64,000 nucleotides of DNA from Rhodococcus sp040643435 (GCF_040643435.1 NZ_JBEYUH010000008.1:62001-126000); one strand, 5' to 3'; shown: positions 1 through 8,160, numbered from the stretch's first letter. Numbers and translations are program-made. Notes: generated from the sequence alone by a model not told the origin.

Positions 1-568
1 GCTGGGGACGCTCGATCGGAACGAGCTCGAGATTCTTCGGATTCGCGGCGATGTTCGATTCGGTGACCACCGACAGGTCGGCTTCCTCGAAGGGCACGTC
101 CATCTCGAGCAGTCCCGCCGATTCGAGCAGGTACAGCGCTCGGGCGTAATTGGTGGTGTCCCGCGGGACCGCGACGGTGTCGCCGTCCTTCAATTCGTCG
201 AGCGAGTCGATCTTGTTGGAGTAGAGACCGATGGGCTCGAGATGCACGTCGGCGACCGCGACGAGGTCGTCGATACCCTTCTGCTTCTGCCAGTCCGTCA
301 GGTACGGCTCGTGCTGGAAGAAGTTCGCGTCGACGTCGCCGGCTTCGAGCAGTTCGTTGGGATCGACCTCTCCGGTGATCTCAACGATGTCGAGTTCGTA
401 GTCGCCCAGTGCCCCGGTACTCACGATCTGATCGAGGATTTCGACGTGCGGGGTGGACGACGCCGAGATCCGGAGGGTGGTGCCGTCCCCTTCGGACGAC
501 GAGCAGGCCGCGAGACCCGCAGCGAGGGTGAGCGCGGCTGACGCGACAGCGATACGACGCAGTGACAT
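1..568 (-). CDS. MetQ/NlpA-family substrate-binding lipoprotein (3' end beyond window)
   Basis: This is the solute-binding lipoprotein of a methionine/sulfur-type ABC importer, acting at the outer face of the cytoplasmic membrane. The ATG at 566-568 begins a signal peptide with an RR-containing n-region, a hydrophobic core and a lipobox LAAC followed by SSS. The mature part has typical NlpA features: RISASSTPHVEIL near the N-terminus, FFQHEPYL, and a VAVPRDTTNYARALYLL segment. The reading frame is open to the window edge (189 codons visible of a family length near 270-280), so the C-terminus is missing. It lies 44 bp downstream of an oxygenase gene and is probably in its operon. GGAAGG lies 11 bp before the start. 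The exact ligand cannot be read from sequence; sulfur-compound uptake is inferred from family and neighbours. Confidence 0.88.
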   Translation of the reverse strand, partial: MSLRRIAVASAALTLAAGLAACSSSEGDGTTLRISASSTPHVEILDQIVSTGALGDYELDIVEITGEVDPNELLEAGDVDANFFQHEPYLTDWQKQKGIDDLVAVADVHLEPIGLYSNKIDSLDELKDGDTVAVPRDTTNYARALYLLESAGLLEMDVPFEEADLSVVTESNIAANPKNLELVPIERPQ

Positions 569-612
569 CGGGATGAATACCTTCCGTTCGGGATATGGGA
601 CAGAGAGAGCGA

Positions 613-1641
613 TCACCGGTTCGAGGTGAAGCGACGAAGAAGGTCCTCGTGATGACGCTCCGCGACGTTCGGGTGGGCCCGCAGGCGGGATTTGAGAGCG
701 TTGAGACCGTAGACGGAGTACAGCCTTCCGCCGTGCTCGTCGGGGCCGACGCCGCGCGAGGCAGCCGCGAGTGCCGCGGGGAGATCCACCGGCGGTAGCG
801 CCTGGTCGAGACCAGGATTGAGGAAGAACGGCAACGACACCCGGTCCGTGCCCGCGGGTGGGGGCAGTACCCGGTGAACCGTCGCCCGGAGAAAACCCCC
901 GGTGGCCACTTCGAGAAGTTCGCCGATGTTGACGATGAAATGTCCTGGGAGCGGTTCGATCTCGATCCATCGTCCGCCGACGTCGACCTGAAATCCGGCG
1001 CTGCCCGGCTCGGGGTACAGCAGCGTCAGTGCTCCGACGTCCTTGTGACTGCCGACCCCCTGGTCGGTGACCGAGCGATCGTGTCCGGGATAGCGCGCGA
1101 TCTTCAACAGCGGGTCGGGATCGGCGAATGCCTCGTCGAAATGATCGGCCAGGGCCCCGAGTGCTTCGGCCCAGGCGCCGAGCAACCGTCGCCCGACGAC
1201 GCCGGCCTCGTCGATCCAGCGCAGCGACAGTTCCCGCAGCCGCGGAACCTGCTCGGGCCACAGGTTGGGGCCGTGCAGCACCTCCCAGGGGCGCTCCGGG
1301 TCGACCGCGGCGACCGCGGCACGTTCCGGGCCGATGTCGAGCTGCTCACGCCAGTCGACATAACCCTGAGTACGTTCACCTCCGACGCGGGTGTAACCAC
1401 GGAAGTGGGGCGAGCGGACGTTCTCGATCGCGAGTTTGTCCGCCTCGGGAAGGGCGAAGAACTCACGCGCCGCCGCGACGAGTTCGTCGGCGAGCGCGGG
1501 GTCGATGCCGTGACCGGCGAGATGGAAGAAGCCGATCTCGTGGGTGGCCGCTCGCAGCCGATCCAGCATCGCATTGCGGGATGTCCGGTCACTGTCGAGG
1601 TCGGAGAGATCGATGACGGGCAATGCCGCCGAATCGGACAT
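613..1641 (-). CDS. Isopenicillin N synthase family 2-oxoglutarate/Fe(II) dioxygenase
   Basis: A non-heme iron oxygenase of 342 residues in the isopenicillin N synthase/2OG-Fe(II) family. The N-terminal LPVIDLSDLD motif is the DIOX_N signature. The iron ligands HxD (SHKDVGALTLLY) and distal His (RATVHRV) and the cosubstrate arginine in RVSLPFF are present. I chose the ATG at 1639-1641 because the protein then begins MSDSAALPVIDLS, as relatives do, and AAAGG lies 8 bp upstream; a longer frame reaches 1752 but crosses the leader region. It follows a cysteine-rich leader ORF and precedes a MetQ-like lipoprotein gene, so a role in processing an imported sulfur compound is inferred. The substrate is unknown. 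Confidence 0.9.
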   Translation of the reverse strand: MSDSAALPVIDLSDLDSDRTSRNAMLDRLRAATHEIGFFHLAGHGIDPALADELVAAAREFFALPEADKLAIENVRSPHFRGYTRVGGERTQGYVDWREQLDIGPERAAVAAVDPERPWEVLHGPNLWPEQVPRLRELSLRWIDEAGVVGRRLLGAWAEALGALADHFDEAFADPDPLLKIARYPGHDRSVTDQGVGSHKDVGALTLLYPEPGSAGFQVDVGGRWIEIEPLPGHFIVNIGELLEVATGGFLRATVHRVLPPPAGTDRVSLPFFLNPGLDQALPPVDLPAALAAASRGVGPDEHGGRLYSVYGLNALKSRLRAHPNVAERHHEDLLRRFTSNR

Positions 1642-1715
1642 GATGAGCCTTTCGAAACCACATCGGATGCACATACTCCGAGGACCGGCCTGCGCCGGAC
1701 TCTCGGGTCTCGGCG

Positions 1716-1729
1716 GGTTCCGGGGAACC
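1716..1729 (-). promoter_or_regulatory. Hairpin-forming palindrome between leader ORF and oxygenase gene
   Basis: GGTTCCGGGGAACC is a self-complementary 6-bp-arm element in the 127 bp between the leader ORF stop and the oxygenase start. Longer pairings (CCGAG with CTCGG around an inner CCGG/CCGG stem) are possible nearby. Together they are candidates for the alternative structures of a translation-coupled attenuator. Folding was judged by eye only. Confidence 0.35.
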
Positions 1730-1768
1730 TGGGAAGCACGGGGGTGTGTCACCCCTGGGCGGGGACGA

Positions 1769-1846
1769 TCAGCGGCAACGACAACACGCAGGAGCCACGG
1801 CGCGACGAGCGCGTGTGCTCACAGTCTGCGTGGGGGTGTTGCCCAT
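1769..1846 (-). CDS. Cysteine-rich leader peptide (25 aa), probable attenuator ORF
   Basis: A 25-codon ORF in the 363-bp gap between the divergent oxygenase and DJ-1 genes. It has a strong Shine-Dalgarno (GGAGG, 5 bases before ATG at 1844-1846) and ends ...PACCRCR with three Cys codons (TGT TGT CGT TGC) just before TGA. Cys-rich uORFs that sense cysteine supply by ribosome stalling are known upstream of sulfur genes in mycobacteria. The leader sits 127 bp before the oxygenase start, in the direction of the oxygenase-MetQ operon. Visible: ORF, SD and Cys cluster. Inferred: attenuation by cysteinyl-tRNA availability. It is too short for ordinary gene finders. Confidence 0.6.
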   Translation of the reverse strand: MGNTPTQTVSTRARRAVAPACCRCR

Positions 1847-1970
1847 GTTCTCCTCCGATGAGGCCGGACGCGGCCTTCGACGACAGTGCCACCGCAAGGT
1901 GGTCCCGATCGAGGCTAATCGCCTCTGCGACCAGCGGGCAAATCACCCACACCACTCCACGACAGTTGAT

Positions 1971-2005
1971 TGACATTATCCTGTCATTTTGACAGCATAT
2001 TGTCA
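1971..2005. promoter_or_regulatory. Tandem palindromic operators TGACA-N6-TGTCA (x2)
   Basis: Two perfect 16-bp palindromes, TGACA-TTATCC-TGTCA (1971-1986) and TGACA-GCATAT-TGTCA (1990-2005), have centres 19 bp apart; the second overlaps the ATG of the DJ-1 gene. A TTGACA hexamer (1970-1975) is embedded in the first. This is the layout expected for two MarR dimers on one DNA face. The MarR gene two ORFs downstream (2619-3152) is the obvious candidate ligand, making this an autoregulated unit. The binding partner is inference. Confidence 0.7.
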
Positions 2006-2622
2006 TGACTGAAACAGTTCACGTCGCCGTATACGACAGCCTGGCGGACTGGGAGATCGGATACGTCACCACCGCCATCTCGAACCCCGAATGGCAGCGG
2101 CGACCCGGGCGGTACCGCGTCCGCACGGTCGGAGCCGGACCGGAGCCGGTCACGACGATGGGCGGACTCCGGATCGTGCCGGACACGCACCTCGAGGAGG
2201 TGGATCCGGGCGACAGCGCGATGCTGATCCTCGCCGGCAACGACATCTGGCCCACGGAGGCCTTCGCCCCCTTCGTCGACAAAGCCCGGCAGTTCCTCGA
2301 TTCCGGTGTCCCCGTAGCCGCAGCGTGCGGCGCCACCGGCGCGCTCGCCGCTGCGGGAATGCTCGACGATCGGTCACACACGAGCAATGCCGCCGAATTC
2401 CTGCAAGCCGTCGGATACGGGGGCAGCCACCTGTATCGGGACGAGCCCGCAGTCACGGACGGCGATTTGATCACCGCCACCGGAATCGCCCCGGTGGACT
2501 TCGCCCGTGCGATCTTCGAACGACTCGACCTCTACGAACCGCGCACCCTGGCCGCCTGGTACGCCCTGTACGGCGACCACGATCCGCGCGGTTACCACGA
2601 CCTCATGGCATCCGGGTCGTGA
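2005..2622 (+). CDS. DJ-1/PfpI family (type 1 glutamine amidotransferase-like) protein
   Basis: A 205-residue protein of the DJ-1/PfpI superfamily. The fold is recognisable from VHVAVYDSLADWE at the N-terminus, a central LILAGNDIWPTE strand, and the nucleophile elbow VAAACGATGALAAAGML, whose cysteine lies near residue 113. Such proteins act as cysteine-dependent hydrolases, chaperones or detoxification enzymes; the substrate here cannot be told. The ATG at 2005 lies inside a palindromic operator with no Shine-Dalgarno upstream, so a leaderless or very short 5' UTR transcript is likely. The stop overlaps the GTG of a MarR regulator, indicating translational coupling and shared control. Confidence 0.85.
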   Translation: MTETVHVAVYDSLADWEIGYVTTAISNPEWQRRPGRYRVRTVGAGPEPVTTMGGLRIVPDTHLEEVDPGDSAMLILAGNDIWPTEAFAPFVDKARQFLDSGVPVAAACGATGALAAAGMLDDRSHTSNAAEFLQAVGYGGSHLYRDEPAVTDGDLITATGIAPVDFARAIFERLDLYEPRTLAAWYALYGDHDPRGYHDLMASGS

Positions 2623-3152
2623 CGGAGAAGAACGACACCGAGGTCGAACTGCTCAGTGCGGCAGCAGTGACCGCCTTCCGCCTCAACGGGCAGTTCCTCG
2701 CCCTCGCCGAGACACTGGCTCGCCCGGTCGGGCTGACCGCCACCTGGTGGCAGGTTCTCGGCGCACTCTCGCCCGATCCCCTGCCGGTCTCCGCCATCGC
2801 ACGGGAGATGGGCATCACGCGGCAGAGCGTGCAGCGCGTCGCCGACCTTCTGGTCGCCAGAGGCCTCGCGGAGTACCGCCCCAACCCCGCGCACCGGCGC
2901 GCCAAGCTCGTCGCGATGACGTCGGCCGGTCGCGAGGCGATCCGCGCCATCGCTCCGGCACATGCCGTCGCCGCGCGAGGGCTTCGCGAGGAGACCGGCC
3001 TCGAAGAACTCGGAGCCGTCGTGGAAGGGATGCGCGCCCTGTCCGCCGCCCTCGATCGGCTGGCGGAACGTTGCCCGGCACCGGACGAAGCGCGCGGCGC
3101 ACGACCTGCGGTCAGCTCACCGCCGGGCGACGCGGTGGGAAATGACGGATGA
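2619..3152 (+). CDS. MarR family transcriptional regulator
   Basis: A 177-residue winged-helix regulator. The DNA-binding segment reads VSAIAREMGITRQSVQRVADLL (positions about 57-78 of the protein, shown here in two parts: VSAIAREMGITRQ and SVQRVADLL), followed by the wing AEYRPNPAHRRAKLV and a dimerising C-terminal helix. The GTG start overlaps the stop of the DJ-1 gene (GTGA). It probably represses its own operon through the tandem TGACA-N6-TGTCA palindromes at 1971-2005. Its 3' end overlaps the convergent tesB gene by 41 bp. The inducer is unknown. Confidence 0.85.
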   Translation: MTEKNDTEVELLSAAAVTAFRLNGQFLALAETLARPVGLTATWWQVLGALSPDPLPVSAIAREMGITRQSVQRVADLLVARGLAEYRPNPAHRRAKLVAMTSAGREAIRAIAPAHAVAARGLREETGLEELGAVVEGMRALSAALDRLAERCPAPDEARGARPAVSSPPGDAVGNDG

Positions 3153-3999
3153 GCCCTTCCTGGACCACCGTGGCGACGAGTTCACCCTCGATGGTGAAAT
3201 AGCGGCCCGTCGCCATCCCGCGCGAACCGGCCGCCACCGGCGACTCGGTGGCATACAGATGCCACTCATCGAAGCGCAGTGGACGGTGGAACCAGATCGA
3301 ATGATTGACCGTCGCGGCGACGATCCGATCGAGTCCCCAGGACAGGCCGTGCGTGGTGAGGATCGAATCGAGCACGGTGGTGTCCGAGGCGTAGGCCAGC
3401 GTCGCGACATGAAGCAGCGGATCGGAGGCGGGCAACGATCCGTCCGCTCGCATCCAGACGCGGTTGTGACCGAGCCTCTCCCCCGTACCCCGGAGCACCC
3501 AGGCCGGATCGTTCGCATACCGCATGTCGATCGGCTTGAGAGCTCCCACGAAATGCGGCAACTGCTCCTCGAAGCCGCGCAGGCGTTCTCCGATCGGTGG
3601 AAGTGCTTCGGGCAGCGGAACTTCGGGCACGGTCACCGAGTGCTCGAGTCCTTTGCCCCACCGCTGGAAGGCGGCGAGCATCACGAACAGTTCCTGCCCG
3701 TCCTGGCATGCGGTGACCATCCGGTTCGCGAAATCACGACCGTCCCGGTGGGTGACGACGTGGTAATCGATCGGTCGTTTGACATCACCGCCGCGGATGA
3801 AGTGGGCGTTGACCGCGTGCACGGGACGATCACCCACGGTGCGCCCCGCCGCGACGAGCGCTTGAGCGACGAGCTGGCCACCGAATGTCCGGCTCCCGAC
3901 CTGAGCGGGGTGCTCGCCTCGGAAGACGTTCTCCTCGGTCTGCTCCAGATCGAGCAGGCCGAGGAGAACGTCCAGATCCGTCGTGTCCGAACGCGTCAC
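3112..3999 (-). CDS. tesB: Acyl-CoA thioesterase II
   Basis: A 295-residue double-hotdog thioesterase that hydrolyses acyl-CoA to free fatty acid and CoA in the cytoplasm. Family motifs visible are FRGEHPAQ, RTFGGQLVAQAL, and a second domain with YASDTTVLDS and VVQEGLIR, which supply the Asp, Thr and Gln of the known TesB active site. The start overlaps the pyk stop by 4 bp (ATGA), so it is the last gene of the trp-lgt-pyk run, the same neighbourhood as pykA-tesB1 in M. tuberculosis. Its 3' end overlaps the convergent MarR gene. Confidence 0.93.
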   Translation of the reverse strand: MTRSDTTDLDVLLGLLDLEQTEENVFRGEHPAQVGSRTFGGQLVAQALVAAGRTVGDRPVHAVNAHFIRGGDVKRPIDYHVVTHRDGRDFANRMVTACQDGQELFVMLAAFQRWGKGLEHSVTVPEVPLPEALPPIGERLRGFEEQLPHFVGALKPIDMRYANDPAWVLRGTGERLGHNRVWMRADGSLPASDPLLHVATLAYASDTTVLDSILTTHGLSWGLDRIVAATVNHSIWFHRPLRFDEWHLYATESPVAAGSRGMATGRYFTIEGELVATVVQEGLIRHFPPRRPAVS

Positions 4000-5417
4000 C
4001 GGGTGTCTTTCTCGCCCAGCCGGTGCACGTGGATGAGGTTGGTCGAGCCCGAGCGTCCCGGAGGCGCTCCGGCGACGATCACGACGAGATCGCCGCGCTG
4101 GTACCGCCCGAGCGAGAGCAGCGACGCGTCGACCTGTTCGACCATCTGATCGGTGGTGTCGACCGGTTCGACCGAGAAGGTCTCGGTCCCCCAGGTGAGT
4201 GCCAGCTGATTGCGGATGTGCGGGACCGGTGTGAAGGCGAGCAGCGGCAACGGCGTGTGCAGGCGCGCGAGGCGACGCACGGTATCGCCGGTCTGAGTGA
4301 AGGCGACGAGCGCCTTCGCGTCGAGTCGCTCACCGATGTCTCGGGCGGCATACGAGATGACACCCCGCTTGGTACGCGGAACGTGTGTCAGCGCAGGCAC
4401 ATCCGTCGAATCGGATTCGACTGCGGCGATGATGCGCGCCATCGTCCGGACGGTGTCGACGGGGAACTTCCCGACGGAGGTCTCGCCCGAGAGCATTACG
4501 GCATCGGTGCCGTCGAGCACCGCGTTCGCCACATCGGAGGCCTCGGCGCGAGTGGGGCGGGAATTCTCGATCATCGACTCGAGCATCTGCGTTGCGACGA
4601 TGACGGGTTTGGCGTTCTCGCGCGCGATCTGGATGGCCCGCTTCTGCACCAGTGGCACTTCCTCGAGCGGCAGCTCGACCCCGAGGTCGCCGCGCGCCAC
4701 CATGACCGCGTCGAAGGCGAGGACCACGGCCTCGAGGTTCTCGACGGCCTCGGGCTTCTCGAGTTTGGCAATGACCGGCACACGTCGGCCGACGCGGTCC
4801 ATCACGTCGTGGACGAGCTCGACGTCTGCCGGGGAGCGCACGAACGACAGTGCGATGAAGTCGACCCCGAGCCGCAGCGCGAACTCGAGATCTTCGATGT
4901 CCTTCTCCGACATGGCCGGAACGGACACGTTCATCCCCGGCAGGGACACACCCTTGTTGTTGCTGACCGGTCCGCCCTCGATGACCCGGCACACGACGTC
5001 GTTGCCGTCGACCTCCTCGACGACCAGCCCGACCTTGCCGTCGTCGACGAGCAGACGGTCGCCGGGGACGGCGTCCTGTGCGAGTTCCTTGTAGGTGGTC
5101 GAGACGCGATCATGGCTGCCTACGACGTCGTCGACGGTGATGCGGACGACTTCGCCGTGCTCCCATACGGTGCGGTCCTCGGCGAAGCGTCCGAGCCGGA
5201 TCTTCGGTCCTTGCAGATCGGCGAGGATGCCGACGGCGTGCCCGGATGCCTCCGATGCCGCGCGGACACGGTTGTAGTGGCCCTCGTGGTCGGCGTGTTC
5301 GCCGTGGCTGAAGTTCAGGCGGGCGACGTCCATTCCGGCGTCGACGAGATTCCGCAGGACGTCGGGGTCGGCGGTGGCCGGCCCCATAGTACAAACGATC
5401 TTGGTGCGTCGGGTCAC
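3996..5417 (-). CDS. pyk: Pyruvate kinase
   Basis: Pyruvate kinase, 473 residues, converts phosphoenolpyruvate and ADP to pyruvate and ATP in the last step of glycolysis. It begins MTRRTKIVCTMGPAT, the conserved N-terminal substrate-binding strand. The IAKLEKPEAVENL motif carries the catalytic lysine, and MVARGDLGVELPLEEVP is the Mg/PEP signature; ATQMLESM and SGETSVGKFPV follow. Length is normal for the short actinobacterial form. It is 72 bp downstream of the TM2-domain gene across a hairpin (5456-5487), so it may have its own promoter, and it overlaps tesB downstream by 4 bp. Confidence 0.97.
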   Translation of the reverse strand: MTRRTKIVCTMGPATADPDVLRNLVDAGMDVARLNFSHGEHADHEGHYNRVRAASEASGHAVGILADLQGPKIRLGRFAEDRTVWEHGEVVRITVDDVVGSHDRVSTTYKELAQDAVPGDRLLVDDGKVGLVVEEVDGNDVVCRVIEGGPVSNNKGVSLPGMNVSVPAMSEKDIEDLEFALRLGVDFIALSFVRSPADVELVHDVMDRVGRRVPVIAKLEKPEAVENLEAVVLAFDAVMVARGDLGVELPLEEVPLVQKRAIQIARENAKPVIVATQMLESMIENSRPTRAEASDVANAVLDGTDAVMLSGETSVGKFPVDTVRTMARIIAAVESDSTDVPALTHVPRTKRGVISYAARDIGERLDAKALVAFTQTGDTVRRLARLHTPLPLLAFTPVPHIRNQLALTWGTETFSVEPVDTTDQMVEQVDASLLSLGRYQRGDLVVIVAGAPPGRSGSTNLIHVHRLGEKDTR

Positions 5418-5455
5418 GGTTCGAGCCTAGTCCTCACCACCCGGCCCCTCCATCT

Positions 5456-5487
5456 CAGCACCCCCGGCGCGTGTCGCCGGGGGGCTG
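5456..5487 (-). terminator. GC-rich hairpin after the TM2-domain gene
   Basis: CCCCCGGCG pairs with CGCCGGGGG around a CGTGT loop, extended by CAGC/GCTG with one bulged A. It begins 2 bp past the TM2-gene stop, between that gene and pyk on the minus strand. No U-tract follows, as is common for actinobacterial hairpin terminators; it could also be an mRNA-stability or attenuation element before pyk. Confidence 0.55.
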
Positions 5488-5489
5488 CG

Positions 5490-6374
5490 TCATGGGCGGA
5501 GTGGACGACCGTGCTTGTCGGTCACCTTGCCGGTGAGCATGAGGATGCCGTCGATCAACGGCCAGATGCCACCGATGCCACAGGTGAGCCATGTGACGGC
5601 GATCTGCGCGACCGCCACACCCGGCTGATCGAGATAGAAGCGTCCCGCACCGAAACCACCGAGAAGGATCCCCAGCACCCCTGCGGTGACCTTGCTTCTG
5701 TCCGAATAAGGTTCGCCGGTGTACGGATCGCGACCGTACGGCGCCGTGAGGTCGCGTCCGTAGGGATTCGACGGGTCGGTGTAACCGTAGGCGGGTGGTG
5801 GTCCGTATCCCTGCCCGGCCTGCTGCGGAGTCCCGTAGGCAGCGGGGGGCGGAAACTGCCGGTAGGAGCGCGGGTCCGGTTGTGACCCCTGCGGTGGGTT
5901 CGCCGCGGACCGGCCGGCCGGTGAGTCGTTCGACTGTGCGGGCCCGATGGGATAGTGCGGATCCGGCGCCCCGTAGACCGGTCCGGTGCCGCTGCCGTGC
6001 CGGTCCGGGTGCCGGCCGTAGGGATAGTCACCCGGGGGCGGATAATCCGATTGGTGCTCGGCGGGCGGCGGGTAACTGGGCGTGTTCCCCCATCCCGGTC
6101 CGTTGCCGACGCCGGAATAGGTGTCCCATCCGGGTCCGGGGGTGCCGGTGGCGCCGCCGAGGGACTCGACGGTGGGTGGTTGCGCGGACAGCGAGGCCTG
6201 CGCAGTGGCGTCGTAGTCGAATGCACGTCCGAGATCAGGGGGCGGCGTGTGGTCGTTTTCGGACGATCGGCGCGGGGCGTCCTTCCCGGATGCCGGATCG
6301 GTCCGTTTGGTCAGGTCCGGCTTGGAAGGCTCCGAATCGCGCGCTCCCGAGGCTCCCGGGTCCTGTGTGGTCAC
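5490..6374 (-). CDS. TM2 domain-containing protein with long Pro/Gly/Tyr-rich N-terminus
   Basis: A 294-residue membrane protein. Residues 1 to about 220 are low-complexity, rich in Pro, Gly, Tyr, Ser and Asp with repeated PPP and YG motifs. The C-terminal 70 residues form a TM2 domain: a helix starting KVTAGVLGILLGGFGAGRFYL, a DQPG turn, and a second helix through AQIAVTWLTCGIGGIWPLIDGI (quoted in parts, AQIAVTWLTC and GIGGIWPLIDG). The function of TM2 proteins is not established. The GTG start overlaps the lgt stop (GTGA). It occupies the position of Rv1615/Rv1616 in M. tuberculosis, so it is a conserved member of this locus. Confidence 0.85.
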   Translation of the reverse strand: MTTQDPGASGARDSEPSKPDLTKRTDPASGKDAPRRSSENDHTPPPDLGRAFDYDATAQASLSAQPPTVESLGGATGTPGPGWDTYSGVGNGPGWGNTPSYPPPAEHQSDYPPPGDYPYGRHPDRHGSGTGPVYGAPDPHYPIGPAQSNDSPAGRSAANPPQGSQPDPRSYRQFPPPAAYGTPQQAGQGYGPPPAYGYTDPSNPYGRDLTAPYGRDPYTGEPYSDRSKVTAGVLGILLGGFGAGRFYLDQPGVAVAQIAVTWLTCGIGGIWPLIDGILMLTGKVTDKHGRPLRP

Positions 6375-7360
6375 GAGTGATCCCCCTTGTTCTCTCCGGA
6401 CGTCGCATCGTCGACTCTACCGGCGGAGGGCGACGAATCGGTGACCTCGACCGCCCCCTCCTCGGAGGTGGGGGCCGTCTCCGCAGCACCCGCCGGATTC
6501 AACGTCGCGGGATCCTCACGGCCCTTGCGTGCGAGGACGAAGTACGCGACCGCGAGGACGAACACGATGCCCGAGGTGAAGGAGTTGATCCGGATACCGC
6601 CGATCTCGGTGGCCGCGTCCGTGCGCATGAGCTCGATCCAGAACCGGCCCGCACAGTATCCGGCGACGTAGAGCGCGAACAGCCGCCCGTGGCCGATGGT
6701 GAACTTCCGATCGACCAGAACCAGAAGCAGCACCACACCGAGATTCCACAGCAACTCGTAGAGGAAGGTCGGGTGCACCACGAAGGCGACCTCGCCGGTG
6801 GAGACGCCGTCGACCAGTCCGGGCGCGACCTGGCCTGCGTCATTGCGCCGTTCGTAGATCTCGAGACCCCACGCGACCGTTGTCTCCCGGCCGTAGAGTT
6901 CCTGGTTGAACCAGTTCCCGAGCCGGCCGATGGCCTGCGCCAGCAGGATCGCCGGGGCCAGCGCGTCTCCGAAGGCAGGCAGCGGGATTCCCCTCCGACG
7001 GCAACCGATCCACGCGCCCACCGCACCGAATGCGACGGCACCCCAGATGCCGAGGCCACCCTCCCAGATCTTCAGCGCGTCGACAGGGTTCGTTCCCTCA
7101 CCGAAGTACTTCTGCCAGTCGGTGGCGACGTGGTAGAGCCGCCCGCCGATCAGACCGAACGGCACCGCCCACACGGCGATATCGAGGACGGTGCCCGGTT
7201 GCCCGCCCCGCGCGACCCAGCGGCGGTCGCCCCACCAGATCGCAACGACGATACCGACGATGATGCACAGGGCGTAGGCACGGAGGGCGAAGGGCCCCAC
7301 GTACCAGACTCCCTGGGGTGGACTCGGCAGATATGCCAGAACAGACGCAGTCGATGTCAC
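6371..7360 (-). CDS. lgt: Phosphatidylglycerol:prolipoprotein diacylglyceryl transferase
   Basis: Lgt, a polytopic membrane enzyme of 329 residues, transfers diacylglycerol from phosphatidylglycerol to the lipobox cysteine of prolipoproteins, the first step of lipoprotein maturation. The signature GRLGNWFNQELYGRET and the WEGGLGIWGA segment are present, and the helices FALRAYALCIIVGIVVAI and FALYVAGYCAGRFWIELMR frame the active site. The C-terminal ~60 residues are a charged tail (EEGAVEVTDSSPSAGRVDD), typical of the longer actinobacterial Lgt. The GTG start overlaps the trpA stop by 4 bp, so it is expressed with the trp genes, as in mycobacteria. Confidence 0.96.
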   Translation of the reverse strand: MTSTASVLAYLPSPPQGVWYVGPFALRAYALCIIVGIVVAIWWGDRRWVARGGQPGTVLDIAVWAVPFGLIGGRLYHVATDWQKYFGEGTNPVDALKIWEGGLGIWGAVAFGAVGAWIGCRRRGIPLPAFGDALAPAILLAQAIGRLGNWFNQELYGRETTVAWGLEIYERRNDAGQVAPGLVDGVSTGEVAFVVHPTFLYELLWNLGVVLLLVLVDRKFTIGHGRLFALYVAGYCAGRFWIELMRTDAATEIGGIRINSFTSGIVFVLAVAYFVLARKGREDPATLNPAGAAETAPTSEEGAVEVTDSSPSAGRVDDATSGENKGDHS

Positions 7361-8160
7361 GAGTGCACGTTAGCCGAGCGAACGCCCTTCGCGAGATCCT
7401 GCGTCAAGGAGAGCAGCGCGTCGCGACCTTCGGCGAGGGCGGAGACCAGCGCCGATCCGACGATCACGCCGTCGGCATAGCCCGCGATCTCCGCGGCCTG
7501 CGCCCCGTTGCGCACGCCGAGTCCGACTCCCACCGGAATGTCGGAGTGCGTGCGGACCCGGGCGACGATCTCCGGTGCCCGGTTGTCGACCGACTCCCGT
7601 GCGCCGGTGACACCCATCGTGGAGGTGGCGTACACGAAGCCGCGGCACTGGTCGAGTGTGGTCGCGAGCCGTTCGTTGGTCGACGACGGCGCGACCAGGA
7701 AGATCTTGCCGAGACCGTACTGCTCCGCAGCGGCGTTCCACTCGTCCGCCTCATCGGGGATCAGGTCAGGTGTGATGATGCCGAGCCCACCGGCGGCCGC
7801 GAGGTCGCGCGCGAAGTTGTCGACACCGTACTTGAGCACCAGATTCCAGTAGGTCATCACGACCGCGGCACCACCCGCAGCGGTGATCGCTTCGACGGCG
7901 GAGAACACGTCGCGCACCCGGACGCCGTTGGCGATCGCCTCGAACGCGGCGTTCTGGATGGTCGTGCCGTCCATCACGGGATCACTGTAGGGAATTCCGA
8001 CCTCGACGAGATCGCACCCGCCCTCGACGAGGGTTTTCATCGCCTCGATGGAGCGCTCGACGGTCGGATAGCCGACCGGCAGATAACCCACCAGGGCGGC
8101 GCGGTTCTCCGCGCGGCAGGTCGCGAAGATCTGCGTCAGGCGTTCGTGCGGGGCGCTCAC
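7357..8160 (-). CDS. trpA: Tryptophan synthase alpha subunit
   Basis: A 267-residue TIM-barrel lyase that splits indole-3-glycerol phosphate to indole and glyceraldehyde 3-phosphate, channelling indole to TrpB. Conserved residues include the catalytic Glu in LVEVGIPYSDPVMDG, the Asp in the ITPDLIPDEAD loop, and phosphate-binding GVGLGVRNGAQA. I chose the GTG at 8158-8160 (VSAPHERL), which overlaps the trpB stop as GTGA; the much longer frame up to 8700 is the trpB antiregister and has no support. It overlaps lgt downstream by 4 bp. Confidence 0.96.
   Translation of the reverse strand: MSAPHERLTQIFATCRAENRAALVGYLPVGYPTVERSIEAMKTLVEGGCDLVEVGIPYSDPVMDGTTIQNAAFEAIANGVRVRDVFSAVEAITAAGGAAVVMTYWNLVLKYGVDNFARDLAAAGGLGIITPDLIPDEADEWNAAAEQYGLGKIFLVAPSSTNERLATTLDQCRGFVYATSTMGVTGARESVDNRAPEIVARVRTHSDIPVGVGLGVRNGAQAAEIAGYADGVIVGSALVSALAEGRDALLSLTQDLAKGVRSANVHS

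Noticed and set aside
874..1992. 372-codon plus-strand frame opposite the oxygenase and leader
   Set aside because: No family motif; it is antisense to the oxygenase and crosses the divergent promoter.
3885..5885. 666-codon plus-strand frame opposite pyk
   Set aside because: It is antisense to an intact pyruvate kinase with all signatures; long antisense frames are expected in high-GC DNA.
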